This document shows positions 49,999-59,529 of a stretch of 64,000 nucleotides of DNA, piece after piece; the stretch's first letter is position 1, and the number at the start of each line of letters is the position of its first letter. Below the pieces are notes generated by a model that worked only from the letters and a program-made list of their open reading frames with translations, searched no databases and was not told the origin of the DNA. Source of the DNA: CAYYKK01 sp046351395 (GTDB taxonomy: Bacteria > Myxococcota_A > Polyangia > Polyangiales > Polyangiaceae); contig JAXLYP010000017.1 of assembly GCA_046351395.1 (NCBI GenBank), positions 1 to 64,000 of the forward strand, given 5' to 3'. A program made the position numbers and the translations under genes.

Positions 49999-51402
49999 AT
50001 GAGAACGCCCCCCGCGTCGGTCGCCCTCGCCCTCGCGCTCGCCTGCGGCTGCGGGGATGGAGCCTCGAAGGCGCCGCACCCCGCGTCGTCATCCGCGTCG
50101 CCGCGCAGCGCGAAGGGGCGACCCGGCCCGTCGGCGAGGACGACCGCGAGCGCGGCGCAGCCGGCCCCCGTCGAACGAACGCTGGAGCTCCTGCAAACCA
50201 CGAAGGTCGAGCAGCTCCTCGGCGATTTCGACCGACACACGAAGAAGCCGACCAGCGGCCGAACGCTGGAGCGGTTCGGCGTCGCAGGCGCAGATCTCGG
50301 CTACCCGTTCGAGGTCGACGGCAAGCTCGTGTTCCTGTTCGGCGACACCATCGGCACCGAAGCGCTGAAGGGGCAGGACGCGATGGGGCGCACCGACGCG
50401 CGGGATCCCGAGAGCGGGATCGCTCTCGACTTCTACACGCGTGAGGATGGCAAGTTCCTCCCGTTCCGCCCCGTCGACAAGAGCGGCAGGAAGGAGCTTC
50501 TGCTCGGGTTCGAGGTTCCGGTCGGGGGCATTCAGACGCCGCGGGGCACGTTCGTCGCGTACAAGAACAACCACACGGGGGACGAAGACGGTTCGAAGGA
50601 CGGCGGCGCGCGACCCGCAGAGACCGACGTGACGCTTCTCGCGTCGTTCGACCCGGCGACGGGGGGCGCGACTTCGCACTGCGAGCTCTCGCGCCAGCCG
50701 CTCGGGCGCTTCGAGAAGATCTGGTTCCACTCCGTCGACGTCCCCGATGACGCGTCGCCCGACGCCGAGCACCGCGGGCCCTGGATCGCGATGTACGGCA
50801 CGGGCCCGATCCGGCGGTCTCCCGTCTACCTCGCGCTCGTAACGCCGGACGGCCTCGCGGCGTGCTCCGGCGTTCGCTACTTCACGGGTCTCGACGGCGG
50901 GAAACCGCGGTGGTCCGAGCGCGAGGCGGACGCGTCGCCTCTGTTCACCGAGGCGGATCCGCGTATCGGCGAGGTCTCCGTCGGTTGGATCGCGGGCGCC
51001 GAGCGTTGGTTGATGCTCTACGACGGGCGACGACCGAGCGCCGAGGGGGCCGTATCACCGCGCGCCGACGCGGCGAGCGGGCCGAAGGCGATCCTCGCGC
51101 GCGAGGCGACCACGCCGTGGGGGCCCTGGTCGGCGCCGATCGTCGTCTTCGATCCGAACGACGGCGGCTTCGGTGTGTTCATCCATGATCCGTCGAAGAG
51201 CCCGCCGGACGGCCAAGCCGGCCCGATGATCGGAAAGGACAAGGACCACCCGGAGACCGCGAGGGGCGGAGCGTATGCGCCTTTCCTGGTCGAGCGCTGG
51301 ACCCGCGCGACCGGGGCCGGAGTGCAGATCTACTTCACGCTGTCCGTCTGGAACCCGTACGTCGTCGAGCTGATGCGCGCGACGTTCCGAGTTGTTCGGT
51401 GA
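49999..51402 (+). CDS. DUF4185-like lipoprotein (predicted five-bladed propeller)
   Basis: This 467-residue lipoprotein has a signal ending LALAC and a Ser/Pro linker (residues 25-60). The folded part has repeated blocks of the DUF4185 type: DLGYPFEVDGKLVFLFGDTI, GPWIAMYGTGPIRRSPVYLA, GWIAGAERWLMLYDG, WGPWSAPIVVFDPNDGGFG and YAPFLVERWTR. This glycoside-hydrolase-like propeller family often occurs in secreted enzymes; the catalytic role here is unproven. It is divergent from the flavoprotein gene with about 100 bp between. Confidence 0.75.
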   Translation: MRTPPASVALALALACGCGDGASKAPHPASSSASPRSAKGRPGPSARTTASAAQPAPVERTLELLQTTKVEQLLGDFDRHTKKPTSGRTLERFGVAGADLGYPFEVDGKLVFLFGDTIGTEALKGQDAMGRTDARDPESGIALDFYTREDGKFLPFRPVDKSGRKELLLGFEVPVGGIQTPRGTFVAYKNNHTGDEDGSKDGGARPAETDVTLLASFDPATGGATSHCELSRQPLGRFEKIWFHSVDVPDDASPDAEHRGPWIAMYGTGPIRRSPVYLALVTPDGLAACSGVRYFTGLDGGKPRWSEREADASPLFTEADPRIGEVSVGWIAGAERWLMLYDGRRPSAEGAVSPRADAASGPKAILAREATTPWGPWSAPIVVFDPNDGGFGVFIHDPSKSPPDGQAGPMIGKDKDHPETARGGAYAPFLVERWTRATGAGVQIYFTLSVWNPYVVELMRATFRVVR

Positions 51403-51429
51403 GGCCGTGCCCTCTGTCGGCGCCATCCC

Positions 51430-52815
51430 TCAATTGGGACAGGCGGTCCCGTTGTCGACGGAGAAGCGGATCACGTACGCCTTCGAACCGCTGAACGTGC
51501 TCGAGCCGCCCACGATGAGCCCGCCGTCGCAGCCCGGTCGAAACGCGGCGTCGTTCAGGCGGTCCTGCGAGATCGCGTTGTAGGGAGCCAGGCTGAAGTT
51601 GGGAATCGAGACGTCGGTGATGTCGGCCTGTTGGAAGAGGTCGTCGCGGAACTCGTAGATCTGGCCGACGGGCGGGTTGCCCCCGTACCCCCCGAGCACG
51701 AGCGCGCGCGCGCCGTCCGTCGAGAACGCGACCTGGAAGATCCCGGGGAACGTCGGGTTCGAGAAGCCCGTGCTCCAGTTGCCGAGTTCGAAGCGATAGA
51801 TGCGCTGCCCCGACCAGCCGATCGCGAGCGCGTAGTCGCCCTGCGGACGCGCCGCGATGCGCGACGTGTTGCCCGCGTTCATCGAGTAGTTCTGGAAGAA
51901 CCCGCTCGCGTCGAGGTGGAAGAGCGAGACCCCGTTCACGCCGCAAGTGACAGCGACCGCGGGCCCGCCGAACGCGTCGGTCGCCCAGCCGAGATCCTGA
52001 CAGCCCGCGCTCGTCGCCTGCGCCTTCAGGTCGCTCGTCCCCGTCGTGAGATCGAACTTCCAGAGATACGCGATGTAGGAGCCGGCGTTCGGCTTGCTCC
52101 CGAGGAGCCGCGCGGTCGCGCCGTCGTGGGACCACTCGATGCCCTCGTAGGTCCCGCCCGCGAACGTGACGGTCGACATCTGCGTGAGCTGGGACGTCGC
52201 GTCGTCCCACACGTAGACGCGACCCTCCACGGGGGAGCTCACGTTGCCGAGGAGCACCGCCTTCGAGCCGTCCGGGCTGAACGTGATCGCGCGCCAGGTG
52301 ACGTTGTTCGCCGTGGTGCCGACGCTCGTGAGCGAATGGGTCACCGGATCGTACCGGTGGACGGAGTTCGTGGCGTTCAGGACGAGCGCGTAGTTCCCGC
52401 TCGGGTGCCACGCGACCGAGGGCGGGTTCACGAGGCCGGGCGCGGGCACTGCCGTGTACGTGTAGGACCCGATGTCGACCGGACCGCCGCCGGTCCCGCT
52501 GCTGCTCGAGCTCGAGGCGGACGAGCTCGACGCGACCGAGCTCGTCGCGGTGCTCGAGGCCGAGGTCGACGCGCTCGTGGACGAGGCCATGCCCCCCGAT
52601 CCCCCGGATCCGCTCGCGGCGGTCGTCGACGCCGCGTCCGAGGACGACGCGTCCCCCGAGCTCGCTGTAGTCGACCCCTGAGACGAGGACCCCGTGACCG
52701 ACGTGGTCGCTCCCGAGGACGTCGACCTCGACGACGCGCCGCCGACTCCGTCCTCGTTCCCCGCCGCGCAGGCGGCGAGGAGGACGATCGCACACCAGGA
52801 GAGCGGAGCTCGCAT
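51430..52815 (-). CDS. WD40-like beta-propeller lipoprotein
   Basis: This 461-residue lipoprotein starts at ATG 52815, with GAGG four bases upstream. The signal ends VLLAAC. Residues 22-115 are a very long Ser/Thr/Gly/Ala linker. Then follow propeller blades such as PPSVAWHPSGNYALVLNAT, ITFSPDGSKAVLLGNVSS, IEWSHDGATARLLGSKP and IAARPQGDYALAIGWSG, which are WD40/PQQ-like repeats. A C-terminal disulphide is suggested by PGCDG and GTACPN. It is probably a surface propeller; the function is unknown. Confidence 0.8.
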   Translation of the reverse strand: MRAPLSWCAIVLLAACAAGNEDGVGGASSRSTSSGATTSVTGSSSQGSTTASSGDASSSDAASTTAASGSGGSGGMASSTSASTSASSTATSSVASSSSASSSSSSGTGGGPVDIGSYTYTAVPAPGLVNPPSVAWHPSGNYALVLNATNSVHRYDPVTHSLTSVGTTANNVTWRAITFSPDGSKAVLLGNVSSPVEGRVYVWDDATSQLTQMSTVTFAGGTYEGIEWSHDGATARLLGSKPNAGSYIAYLWKFDLTTGTSDLKAQATSAGCQDLGWATDAFGGPAVAVTCGVNGVSLFHLDASGFFQNYSMNAGNTSRIAARPQGDYALAIGWSGQRIYRFELGNWSTGFSNPTFPGIFQVAFSTDGARALVLGGYGGNPPVGQIYEFRDDLFQQADITDVSIPNFSLAPYNAISQDRLNDAAFRPGCDGGLIVGGSSTFSGSKAYVIRFSVDNGTACPN

Positions 52816-52888
52816 CGACCTCACGGACGACGAGAACACGCGAGATCGCGCGAGAGATCAACCCCGAGCGAGGCGCGCACGACCCGCC

Positions 52889-54907
52889 TCAATCCGGGAA
52901 TCGGGCGGCCGATGCGGCCTCGGCGACGCGATCGATCCACTCGCCCTCCGCGCGGCCGATCGGTGGGTTTCGATCGATGGCGGCGGGCAGCGCGCGGGCC
53001 TCGAGCCCGTTCCGATGCACCCGGATGAACGCGTCACGCACCTCGCCGACGCGGCCGTTCATCCCGTGGAAGAGCGCGTAGAGATCCGGGCCGACGGCGC
53101 GGCGCGGCCCTGGCCGCACCGTGAGCGTGTCGCCCGATCGAAGCTTCGCGACGAACCCGGCGACCTGGTGGTCGGGCGGATCCTCGTAGCTGTCGAGGCC
53201 CGATACACCGCCCCGCGCGAGGAATGCGCCGAGCGTCTCGCTGCGATCCAGGTCTCGCACCCGGAGCGAGAGCCCGCGCGCGAGCGCCGCGTCTTCGATG
53301 GAGCCGAGCGTCGCCGTCCCGAGCGCGTGTGCGAGCAGCGATTCGTCGTCGAACGTCGTCTCGCGGGGCGCGGGCGCCGCCGCGAGCCTGCGCGGCGGCT
53401 CGCGCGGCACGAGGTTCCCCGGGTTCATGACGCCCGCGGGGTCGAGCACCCGCTGCATCGCGTGGACGATCGGCACGCCCAGGCCGAGCTCCACGCCCAT
53501 GCGGGGCGCTTTGCTCCGGCCCACGCCATGGTGGTGCGAGAGCGTCCCTCCGCTCGCGAGGACGGCGTCCATCGCGTCCGCCCAGACCGCGTCGTACTTC
53601 GCCTCGGCCTCCTCGCGCGTCGGCGCGCTCCCGGCGAACGTGAAGTAGATGCTGCACCCGTCCGGGTAAGCGTGAGAGAAGTGCGCCATCACGAAGACGT
53701 GGCGCTTCATCGCGCGCCGAACCGCCTCGTACATCCCCTCGAGCTTCGACCACGGCGCCGCGACCTCCATCGTGTCGCTGAAGGCGCCGCTCATGAACAC
53801 GGGCGCCTGCCGGTAGCTCACCGAGTAGCGGTGCTCGAACCAATGCTTCGCGGGGCTCTCCCCGAGATCCTCTCCGCGGTGGCGCTCCGCGACGAGGCGC
53901 GCGCGCGAGAGATCCGCTCGCCCTTGCTCACGCGTGCCCTCGAACACGAGGACGAGCGTCGTGCCGCCGAAGAGCCGATCGCCGCCGCGCTCCACGACCT
54001 CGTTGTGGACGCTCGGCGCGCGCAGCAGCGTGCGGAGCGCGAGCTGCTTCGCGTCGGCGGCGAACCCGCTGCGGCGCTTCGACGCGGGATCCGCCCGCTT
54101 CTCCTTCGACCCGGTGACGCGGCCGCGCTTCGCCATCCACGAGTCGAACGGATCGTAGAGCCGGGAGACCGCGGGTCGGAGGCCCGATTGGAAGAGGTCT
54201 CGGATCGCGTCGCACCCCGCGCGCACCGTCGGGAACGAGAAAGCGACGAACGTCCGGCTCTCCGGCGCGGCGTGGATGCGGAGGCGAGCCGCCGTGATCA
54301 CGCCCAAGATCCCCTCGCTCCCCGTGAGGATGGGCGTGAGATCCGGCCCCGAGAGGCGGCGCTTGAAGCGGACGATCTCGCCTCGCCCGACGACGCACTC
54401 GAGATCCACGACCATGTCCTCGATCTTCCCGTAGAGGCCCGAGCACTGGCCCGCGCTGCGCGCGGCGACCCAGCCGCCGACGGTGGAGCACAGGATGGAC
54501 GAGGGGAAGTGTCCGAGCGTGTGTCCGCGCGCGACGAGATCCTCCTCGAGGCGGATGCCGTTCGCGCCGGCCTCCACGTCGAGCACGTCCCCCTCGATGG
54601 CGCGGATCGCCTCGAGCTTCTTGAGGTCGAGCACGACGGTGCGCGGATCCGGCAGCGTGCCGCCGCACACTCCCGACCCAGCGCCGAAGGGCGCGACGGA
54701 GAAGCCCTCGCGCGCGCACACGCCGACGATCGCGGCGACGTCCTCGGTCGTCCGGGGCCACACGACGAGCGCGGGCTTGTGCTCCGCGATCGCTCCATCG
54801 CGCACCGCGATGTGGTGCCTCGGCCACAGATCGCGCGCGTACGTGACCCGATCGATCTCTCGGGTGCTCGTCTGAAACCCGGCGAACGCGGACTCGATCC
54901 CGCTCAC
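52889..54907 (-). CDS. Alkylglycerone-phosphate-synthase-like flavoprotein with extra C-terminal domain
   Basis: This 672-residue protein starts at GTG 54907, which overlaps the methyltransferase stop (GTGA). Residues 25-500 match the FAD-binding alkyldihydroxyacetonephosphate synthase family: PFGAGSGVCGGT, a VAO-type FAD fold (STVGGWVAARSAGQCSGLYGK) and the diagnostic SHHHGVGRSK loop near residue 458, then MNPGNLVP. That family makes ether-lipid precursors. Residues about 500-672 are an extra domain that I do not recognise (LRVRDLDRSETLGAFLARGG and LTVRPGPRRAVGPDLYALFHG). It is the last gene of a coupled operon with psd. Confidence 0.85.
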   Translation of the reverse strand: MSGIESAFAGFQTSTREIDRVTYARDLWPRHHIAVRDGAIAEHKPALVVWPRTTEDVAAIVGVCAREGFSVAPFGAGSGVCGGTLPDPRTVVLDLKKLEAIRAIEGDVLDVEAGANGIRLEEDLVARGHTLGHFPSSILCSTVGGWVAARSAGQCSGLYGKIEDMVVDLECVVGRGEIVRFKRRLSGPDLTPILTGSEGILGVITAARLRIHAAPESRTFVAFSFPTVRAGCDAIRDLFQSGLRPAVSRLYDPFDSWMAKRGRVTGSKEKRADPASKRRSGFAADAKQLALRTLLRAPSVHNEVVERGGDRLFGGTTLVLVFEGTREQGRADLSRARLVAERHRGEDLGESPAKHWFEHRYSVSYRQAPVFMSGAFSDTMEVAAPWSKLEGMYEAVRRAMKRHVFVMAHFSHAYPDGCSIYFTFAGSAPTREEAEAKYDAVWADAMDAVLASGGTLSHHHGVGRSKAPRMGVELGLGVPIVHAMQRVLDPAGVMNPGNLVPREPPRRLAAAPAPRETTFDDESLLAHALGTATLGSIEDAALARGLSLRVRDLDRSETLGAFLARGGVSGLDSYEDPPDHQVAGFVAKLRSGDTLTVRPGPRRAVGPDLYALFHGMNGRVGEVRDAFIRVHRNGLEARALPAAIDRNPPIGRAEGEWIDRVAEAASAARFPD

Positions 54908-56976
54908 GTCCGCTCGGCCAGGATGATCAGGCGCGGCGACTCGGTGCCGAAGAAGATGCCCGGGTGCGCGACGAGCCCCGTGACCTCGACGACGCGGAAC
55001 CCGACCTCGCGCAGCATTCGGCCGAGCGCATCGAGCGAGTAGAGGCGCAGCGAATACTCGACCTCGCGGGAGTGACCGTCCTCGAACATCGCCGTGCGCT
55101 TCACCTTCAACCGGCTCGTGAGGAAGTCGACCTGCATCTCGTCCATGCAAGTGCAGCGATCCCCCTCGAACCATACGAGGCTCGGGGATCGCGGCGCGAT
55201 GTAGTCGCGGTTCGCGACGTCGATCAGCAGGTTGCCGCCTTGCCGGAGCGCGCGGTGGAGCCGCTTGAGGACGGCGAGGTTCACATCGTCCTCGAAGTAC
55301 CCGAAGCTCGTCGCCCAGCAGTACGCGCCGTCGAAGTTCTCTTCGAAGTTCAGCTCGCGCATGTCGGACCGCATGAAGCTCGGCTTCGCCTCCATCGCGC
55401 CTTCGAGCGCGCGCACGCGGAGGTTCTCGTGGGCCAACGCGAGGGCCACGGGCGACAGATCCAGCCCGACGACGTTGTAGCCCCGGCTCGCGAGCTCGAT
55501 CGCCATCTCGCCCCGACCGCACGCGAGGTCCAGGATCACGCCCTGCTTCTCGACGCCCAGACTCTCTTCGACGAAATCGACCTCGCGCCGCACGTGCTCG
55601 TCCGGCAGGACGTCCATCGTCTTGATGTAGTCCTCGGAGAACAAATCCTCGAACCAAGGCTTCTGCTTCTTCGTCGCGATCTCGAGCGTCTCGGGGACGG
55701 CCTCTCTCGCCTTGCCCTCGCGGCCTTTGGGCGGTGGCGGCGGCGGCTTCTTCGCGGGGATCGGGACCGCGTCCGGCTCGATGTCTTCGAGGAGCTCCTG
55801 CGCGCCCTCGTCGCTCTCCGTGATCTGCAGGGCGGGCGCCTCCTCGACCACGACGTCCACCACGGGGTGCGCCTTTGCGGCCTCGGGCGCAGCCTCGAAC
55901 TGCGGCACCGCGGGCGCGCGCAACACCTCGGGCGGCGCCGGCGTCCAGCCCTCCTCGGGGATCGCGGGGGGGAGGAGATCGGTCTTCGTGGCGGAGGGGA
56001 CGAACCTCCGCACGGTCTCCGCCTCCGCGCTGTCCGGGCCCGGTCCGCTCGACGGTGCCGACTGGGGCGGAACCTGCTGGCCGTAGGGCGTGTACACCCC
56101 CACGGACGAGGCCGACGGCCACTCCGCGATCGCGCTCGTGATGGGCGGTGGCGGCTCCGACCCGACGTTGATGATGCGCATCGGCCGGAGCACACCGTCG
56201 TCCGGCGGGGCCGCTGCGATGCGGGGCTCGAGCACGTCGGTCGTGTCGTTGAGCTGCATCGGCACGATCCCCGGCTCCGCGTTGAACGGGAGCGCCGCGG
56301 GGTGCGCGCCCGTCTCCGCGAGATCGGAGTACGTGTCGCCCCCTTCCATCGGGTAGGCGGCGGGCGGGACTGGCGGCGGATCGAGCGGCTGCGTCGTCGA
56401 GCCGGCGCGCCGGGCCTCGGCGGTCTGCGGTGGCGGCGCGACGGGCGCCGTCTCGGCGCGGGTGATGACCTGCGGCAAGTTGCGGCGCTCGACGGGATCG
56501 TCAGGGATCTTGACGGTTCGCCGGGAGCTCCGTTTCCGGCCGGTGTCGCGCAGCGCATCCTTCGGGGGTTCCGCCGCAGCGGGCTGCGTGAGCGCGGGAA
56601 CGCGGGGGGCGGGGGGAATGATCGGCGTCGGTCCGCCGCCAGCGGGGCGGGACGAGCGCTGGCGCGGCAGCTGCGCGCGCGGGTCGTAGTCCACCGTCGG
56701 GGACTCATCCACGCCGTCCTCGTCGGGATCGAGCACCATCGTCCGCTCGGGGTCGAACGCCTCGCCGCCGGCCGCTGCGGCCGCCTTGTTCGACGCGATC
56801 ACGGCCTGGATCTCGTCCGCGGTCATGCGCGTCGTGGATCGGAACTGGCGGGCTCCCATCGGTCCTCCGTCGCCGACGGCGTCCCGAATCGTGGGCTCGG
56901 GCGGGGGCACGGACCGCGGGCGCTGGGGGACGGGGGGCGGCATCGACTTCGGTCGGGCGTTTTGCTCGTCGCTCAT
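54904..56976 (-). CDS. SAM methyltransferase with long disordered N-terminus
   Basis: This 690-residue protein starts at ATG 56976 overlapping the psd stop (ATGA). Residues 1-430 are low-complexity Pro/Glu/Ala/Arg, with repeated short pieces such as DPERTMVLD and MPPPVPQRPRSVPPP. Residues 440-690 are a class I SAM-dependent methyltransferase: motif I LDLACGRGEMAIELASRGYN, VVGLDLSPVALALAHENL and EENFDGAYCWATSFGYF. The position between a phosphatidylserine decarboxylase and an ether-lipid enzyme suggests lipid headgroup or tail methylation, for example of phosphatidylethanolamine. The disordered tail is odd for a small-molecule methyltransferase. Confidence 0.85.
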   Translation of the reverse strand: MSDEQNARPKSMPPPVPQRPRSVPPPEPTIRDAVGDGGPMGARQFRSTTRMTADEIQAVIASNKAAAAAGGEAFDPERTMVLDPDEDGVDESPTVDYDPRAQLPRQRSSRPAGGGPTPIIPPAPRVPALTQPAAAEPPKDALRDTGRKRSSRRTVKIPDDPVERRNLPQVITRAETAPVAPPPQTAEARRAGSTTQPLDPPPVPPAAYPMEGGDTYSDLAETGAHPAALPFNAEPGIVPMQLNDTTDVLEPRIAAAPPDDGVLRPMRIINVGSEPPPPITSAIAEWPSASSVGVYTPYGQQVPPQSAPSSGPGPDSAEAETVRRFVPSATKTDLLPPAIPEEGWTPAPPEVLRAPAVPQFEAAPEAAKAHPVVDVVVEEAPALQITESDEGAQELLEDIEPDAVPIPAKKPPPPPPKGREGKAREAVPETLEIATKKQKPWFEDLFSEDYIKTMDVLPDEHVRREVDFVEESLGVEKQGVILDLACGRGEMAIELASRGYNVVGLDLSPVALALAHENLRVRALEGAMEAKPSFMRSDMRELNFEENFDGAYCWATSFGYFEDDVNLAVLKRLHRALRQGGNLLIDVANRDYIAPRSPSLVWFEGDRCTCMDEMQVDFLTSRLKVKRTAMFEDGHSREVEYSLRLYSLDALGRMLREVGFRVVEVTGLVAHPGIFFGTESPRLIILAERT

Positions 56977-57821
56977 CCGGCACTCCCCCGCGCTGCATCG
57001 TTCAGGGGCTCGCCGAGGCGGATGGGCCCGAGCTCTCGATGGAGCGACGGCACGCTCGGCTCCGTGAACACGACCGCGGTCGAGCCGAGGTGGAACACCC
57101 CGATCTCGCCAGCGCGCTCGACCTGGTAGGCCGGCTCGAGGGTGTGCGTGCCGATCTCGACGTCGTGGTGATCGAGCATGGGCACGGTGATGCGGCCGAC
57201 GATCATCGCCCCCACCATGACCACCGTCACCCGGCCGTGCGTCGGTGAGTCGATGGGGATCGCGACGCGCCGGTTGATCGAGAAGAGCGAGCGCACGTGG
57301 CGCTCGCCGATCGCGTTCACCGGGAACAGATCCCCGGGCATCGAGCGAATCGCGCGGACCTCGCCGCCGACGGGCGCGTGCACGCGGTGGTAGTCCCGGG
57401 GGGACAGGTAGATCACGGCGAAGCTTCCGCCCTCGTACCGCGTCGCCTCGTGGGTGCTGCCGAGCAGCTCGTCGGCGCGGTAGTCGCGCCCCTTGATCTG
57501 GAACCGCCCGCTCGACGTGATCGGGCCGATCGCCTCGAGCCGCCCGTCCGCGGGGCTCACGACCGTCTCGCTCGGCGCGTGAATCGCGCGCGCACCCTCG
57601 CGGAGCCGACGCGTGAAGAACGCGTCGAAGCTCTCGAAGCCTCCCTCGGGGTGGATCGCCTCATCGAGGTCCACGGAGTACGCGCGCGAGAAGATCCCGA
57701 CGACGGCCGACGACACGGACGCGGAGATCGCCGCGTCCGCCAAGCGACCGACCGCGCGCGTGATCCTCACGCGAGGTAATACGCGAAGGAGCTGCGCCGC
57801 AGCGAAGGTGGCCACGCTCAT
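56973..57821 (-). CDS. psd: Phosphatidylserine decarboxylase proenzyme
   Basis: This 282-residue enzyme shows the family landmarks FDAFFTRRL, VSPADGRLEAIGPI, YLSPRDYHRVHAPVGG, FSINRRVAIPI and the self-cleavage site LGST (Ser247 becomes the pyruvoyl group). It makes phosphatidylethanolamine from phosphatidylserine at the inner membrane. The family size (about 285) fits well. It heads the operon psd / methyltransferase / AGPS-like, coupled by ATGA overlaps. No pssA or other phospholipid gene is in the window. Confidence 0.95.
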   Translation of the reverse strand: MSVATFAAAQLLRVLPRVRITRAVGRLADAAISASVSSAVVGIFSRAYSVDLDEAIHPEGGFESFDAFFTRRLREGARAIHAPSETVVSPADGRLEAIGPITSSGRFQIKGRDYRADELLGSTHEATRYEGGSFAVIYLSPRDYHRVHAPVGGEVRAIRSMPGDLFPVNAIGERHVRSLFSINRRVAIPIDSPTHGRVTVVMVGAMIVGRITVPMLDHHDVEIGTHTLEPAYQVERAGEIGVFHLGSTAVVFTEPSVPSLHRELGPIRLGEPLNDAARGSAG

Positions 57822-57975
57822 CTGGTTACGCGGCTCATCCGGTTGCGCACGTCCCGCCGGCGGGGCGGATCCGATTCATGAGCGGCGGAAAGTCGAGTGC
57901 GGCTCCCACGATCGCCCTCATGCTAGGCGCCCCCGTTCCGCGTTGTCTACTCCCCTCACGCGCGGCAGAGCTCGC

Positions 57976-59529
57976 TCAACGCCCTGCCCGCGGCCTCGCG
58001 CGGGCGGCTTCACACAGCGCTCGCCGGTCGGGATCGGCGGGGGATGCCGCGCCATCGAGCGTGCCGCAAGCCACCAGCGGGTCCAGGGGATCGAGCCCGA
58101 GCGCCGCGTTCGAGGCCGCCTCCGTCTCCTTGGGGATGAGGATCGCGCGGAGGGCCCACCAGCTCGCGTCGTTCGCGTAGACGTCCGCGGGATCGGCGAC
58201 GAGCGCCGCCGCCGCCGGCTCGTCCCCGAGCCGGGCGAGCGTCTCCGCGAAGCGGGCGCGGATCACCGCCTCGCGCGGCGCGAGCCCCTCGGCCGCCTGA
58301 AGCTCCTTCCGGGCGGCGAGCAGGTCGACCCCGCGCAAGGTCGGATCGGCCTCCTTCCGGTTGGCGAAGAGCTCGCCGAGCCGAACGCGCTTTCGGGTCT
58401 CGCCGAGCGTCTTTGGAGGATCCGCGTTCGGGCGAACCTCGTCCGGGAGAACCTCGGCGCTCGCCATGACCGCCTTCTCCCAGCGCTCCTTCCAGGACGC
58501 GAACGAGCCGCCGCTCACCTGCTCGATCGCCGCGTTCACGCTCTGCTCCCCGCCCTTCAGCGCGCCGAGCAGCTTGGGGAGCGCGCCCGCGCCCGCCTCC
58601 CGGATGTAGAACCGCATGAAGCTCTGCACCTTGCCGTAGGTGACCTGGGCCTCGGTCGCGCTCGAGAGCATCGCGATGGAGGGGCCGATCTCGTCGATCT
58701 CCGGGCCGATGTGCTGGTTGATGCCGAGCGCGCTCAGGCCGTCGCACGACGGGACGTTGTCGAACGGTCGCGCCGGGCGCCAGCGCGACTCTTCGATCCG
58801 CGCGACGCCCTCCTGCAACCAGAGCGGGGCCCGGTCGGCGGACGCCCGCGTCTGGGCGAGGTGCGAGAGCTCGTGGGCGAGCGTGTCGAGGTACGAATAG
58901 CCGCGGGGCGCCGCGCGCGGGGACACCATGATGACCCGCCCCCACTTCGCGATCGCGACCGTCCCCGTGGTCCGCGCGGCGGTCACGGGGAGCCCCGTCA
59001 TCGCGCTGAGCGCGTACTGATCACGCACCAGCTCGATGCGGATGGGCGAGGGGAGGAGCGTGCCGAGGTCGTCCTTGAAGACCTCGCGGGCGCGCGCGGC
59101 GACCTCGAACATGAACGGCGCGAGGACCTGATCCCCGTCGTCCTGGAAGCGGATCCACACGCCGCGCGCGGAGTCTTCGACCGTGACGGCGCCCACCGTG
59201 GAGCGGACGCAGCCGCGCGCCACGGCGCCGAGCTCCTTGGTCTCCTCCGCGTCGACGAGCGGCGGGCGGGAGAGCAGGCCCGCGGCGAGCTCGCAGTCGC
59301 CCGCGTAGAGGGCGCGGCGCGCGCGCTCCACGGCGAGCCGTGCGTCCGACGGATCCGCCCCCTCGAGGGTGGACTTCGCGGCGTCGAGATCGAGTTCGAA
59401 GATCGCCTCGCGGGCCTTCGTGGCGCGCGCCTCATCGCCCGCGAGATCCGCCGTCGCGGTGAGCGCGACGGCCGCGCACGCGAGCGCGGCCCCCGCCGCG
59501 ACGAGCGTCGAGAAGGCTCGGCGCCTCAT
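57976..59529 (-). CDS. Exported HExxH peptidase-like protein (peptidase MA-like)
   Basis: This 517-residue protein has a signal-like N-terminus (AGAALACAAVALTATADLA) and a central domain with HELSH (residues 219-223) in YLDTLAHELSHLAQ, then WLQEGVARIEE, the glutamate helix of the gluzincin M1/MA superfamily. The C-terminal part is helical with two hydrophobic stretches, TPR-like in places (GVDLLAARKELQAAEGLAPR). It is the last gene in the VWA/DUF4175 operon and starts at ATG 59529, overlapping the stop of the DUF4175 gene (ATGA). Confidence 0.8.
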   Translation of the reverse strand: MRRRAFSTLVAAGAALACAAVALTATADLAGDEARATKAREAIFELDLDAAKSTLEGADPSDARLAVERARRALYAGDCELAAGLLSRPPLVDAEETKELGAVARGCVRSTVGAVTVEDSARGVWIRFQDDGDQVLAPFMFEVAARAREVFKDDLGTLLPSPIRIELVRDQYALSAMTGLPVTAARTTGTVAIAKWGRVIMVSPRAAPRGYSYLDTLAHELSHLAQTRASADRAPLWLQEGVARIEESRWRPARPFDNVPSCDGLSALGINQHIGPEIDEIGPSIAMLSSATEAQVTYGKVQSFMRFYIREAGAGALPKLLGALKGGEQSVNAAIEQVSGGSFASWKERWEKAVMASAEVLPDEVRPNADPPKTLGETRKRVRLGELFANRKEADPTLRGVDLLAARKELQAAEGLAPREAVIRARFAETLARLGDEPAAAALVADPADVYANDASWWALRAILIPKETEAASNAALGLDPLDPLVACGTLDGAASPADPDRRALCEAARARPRAGR

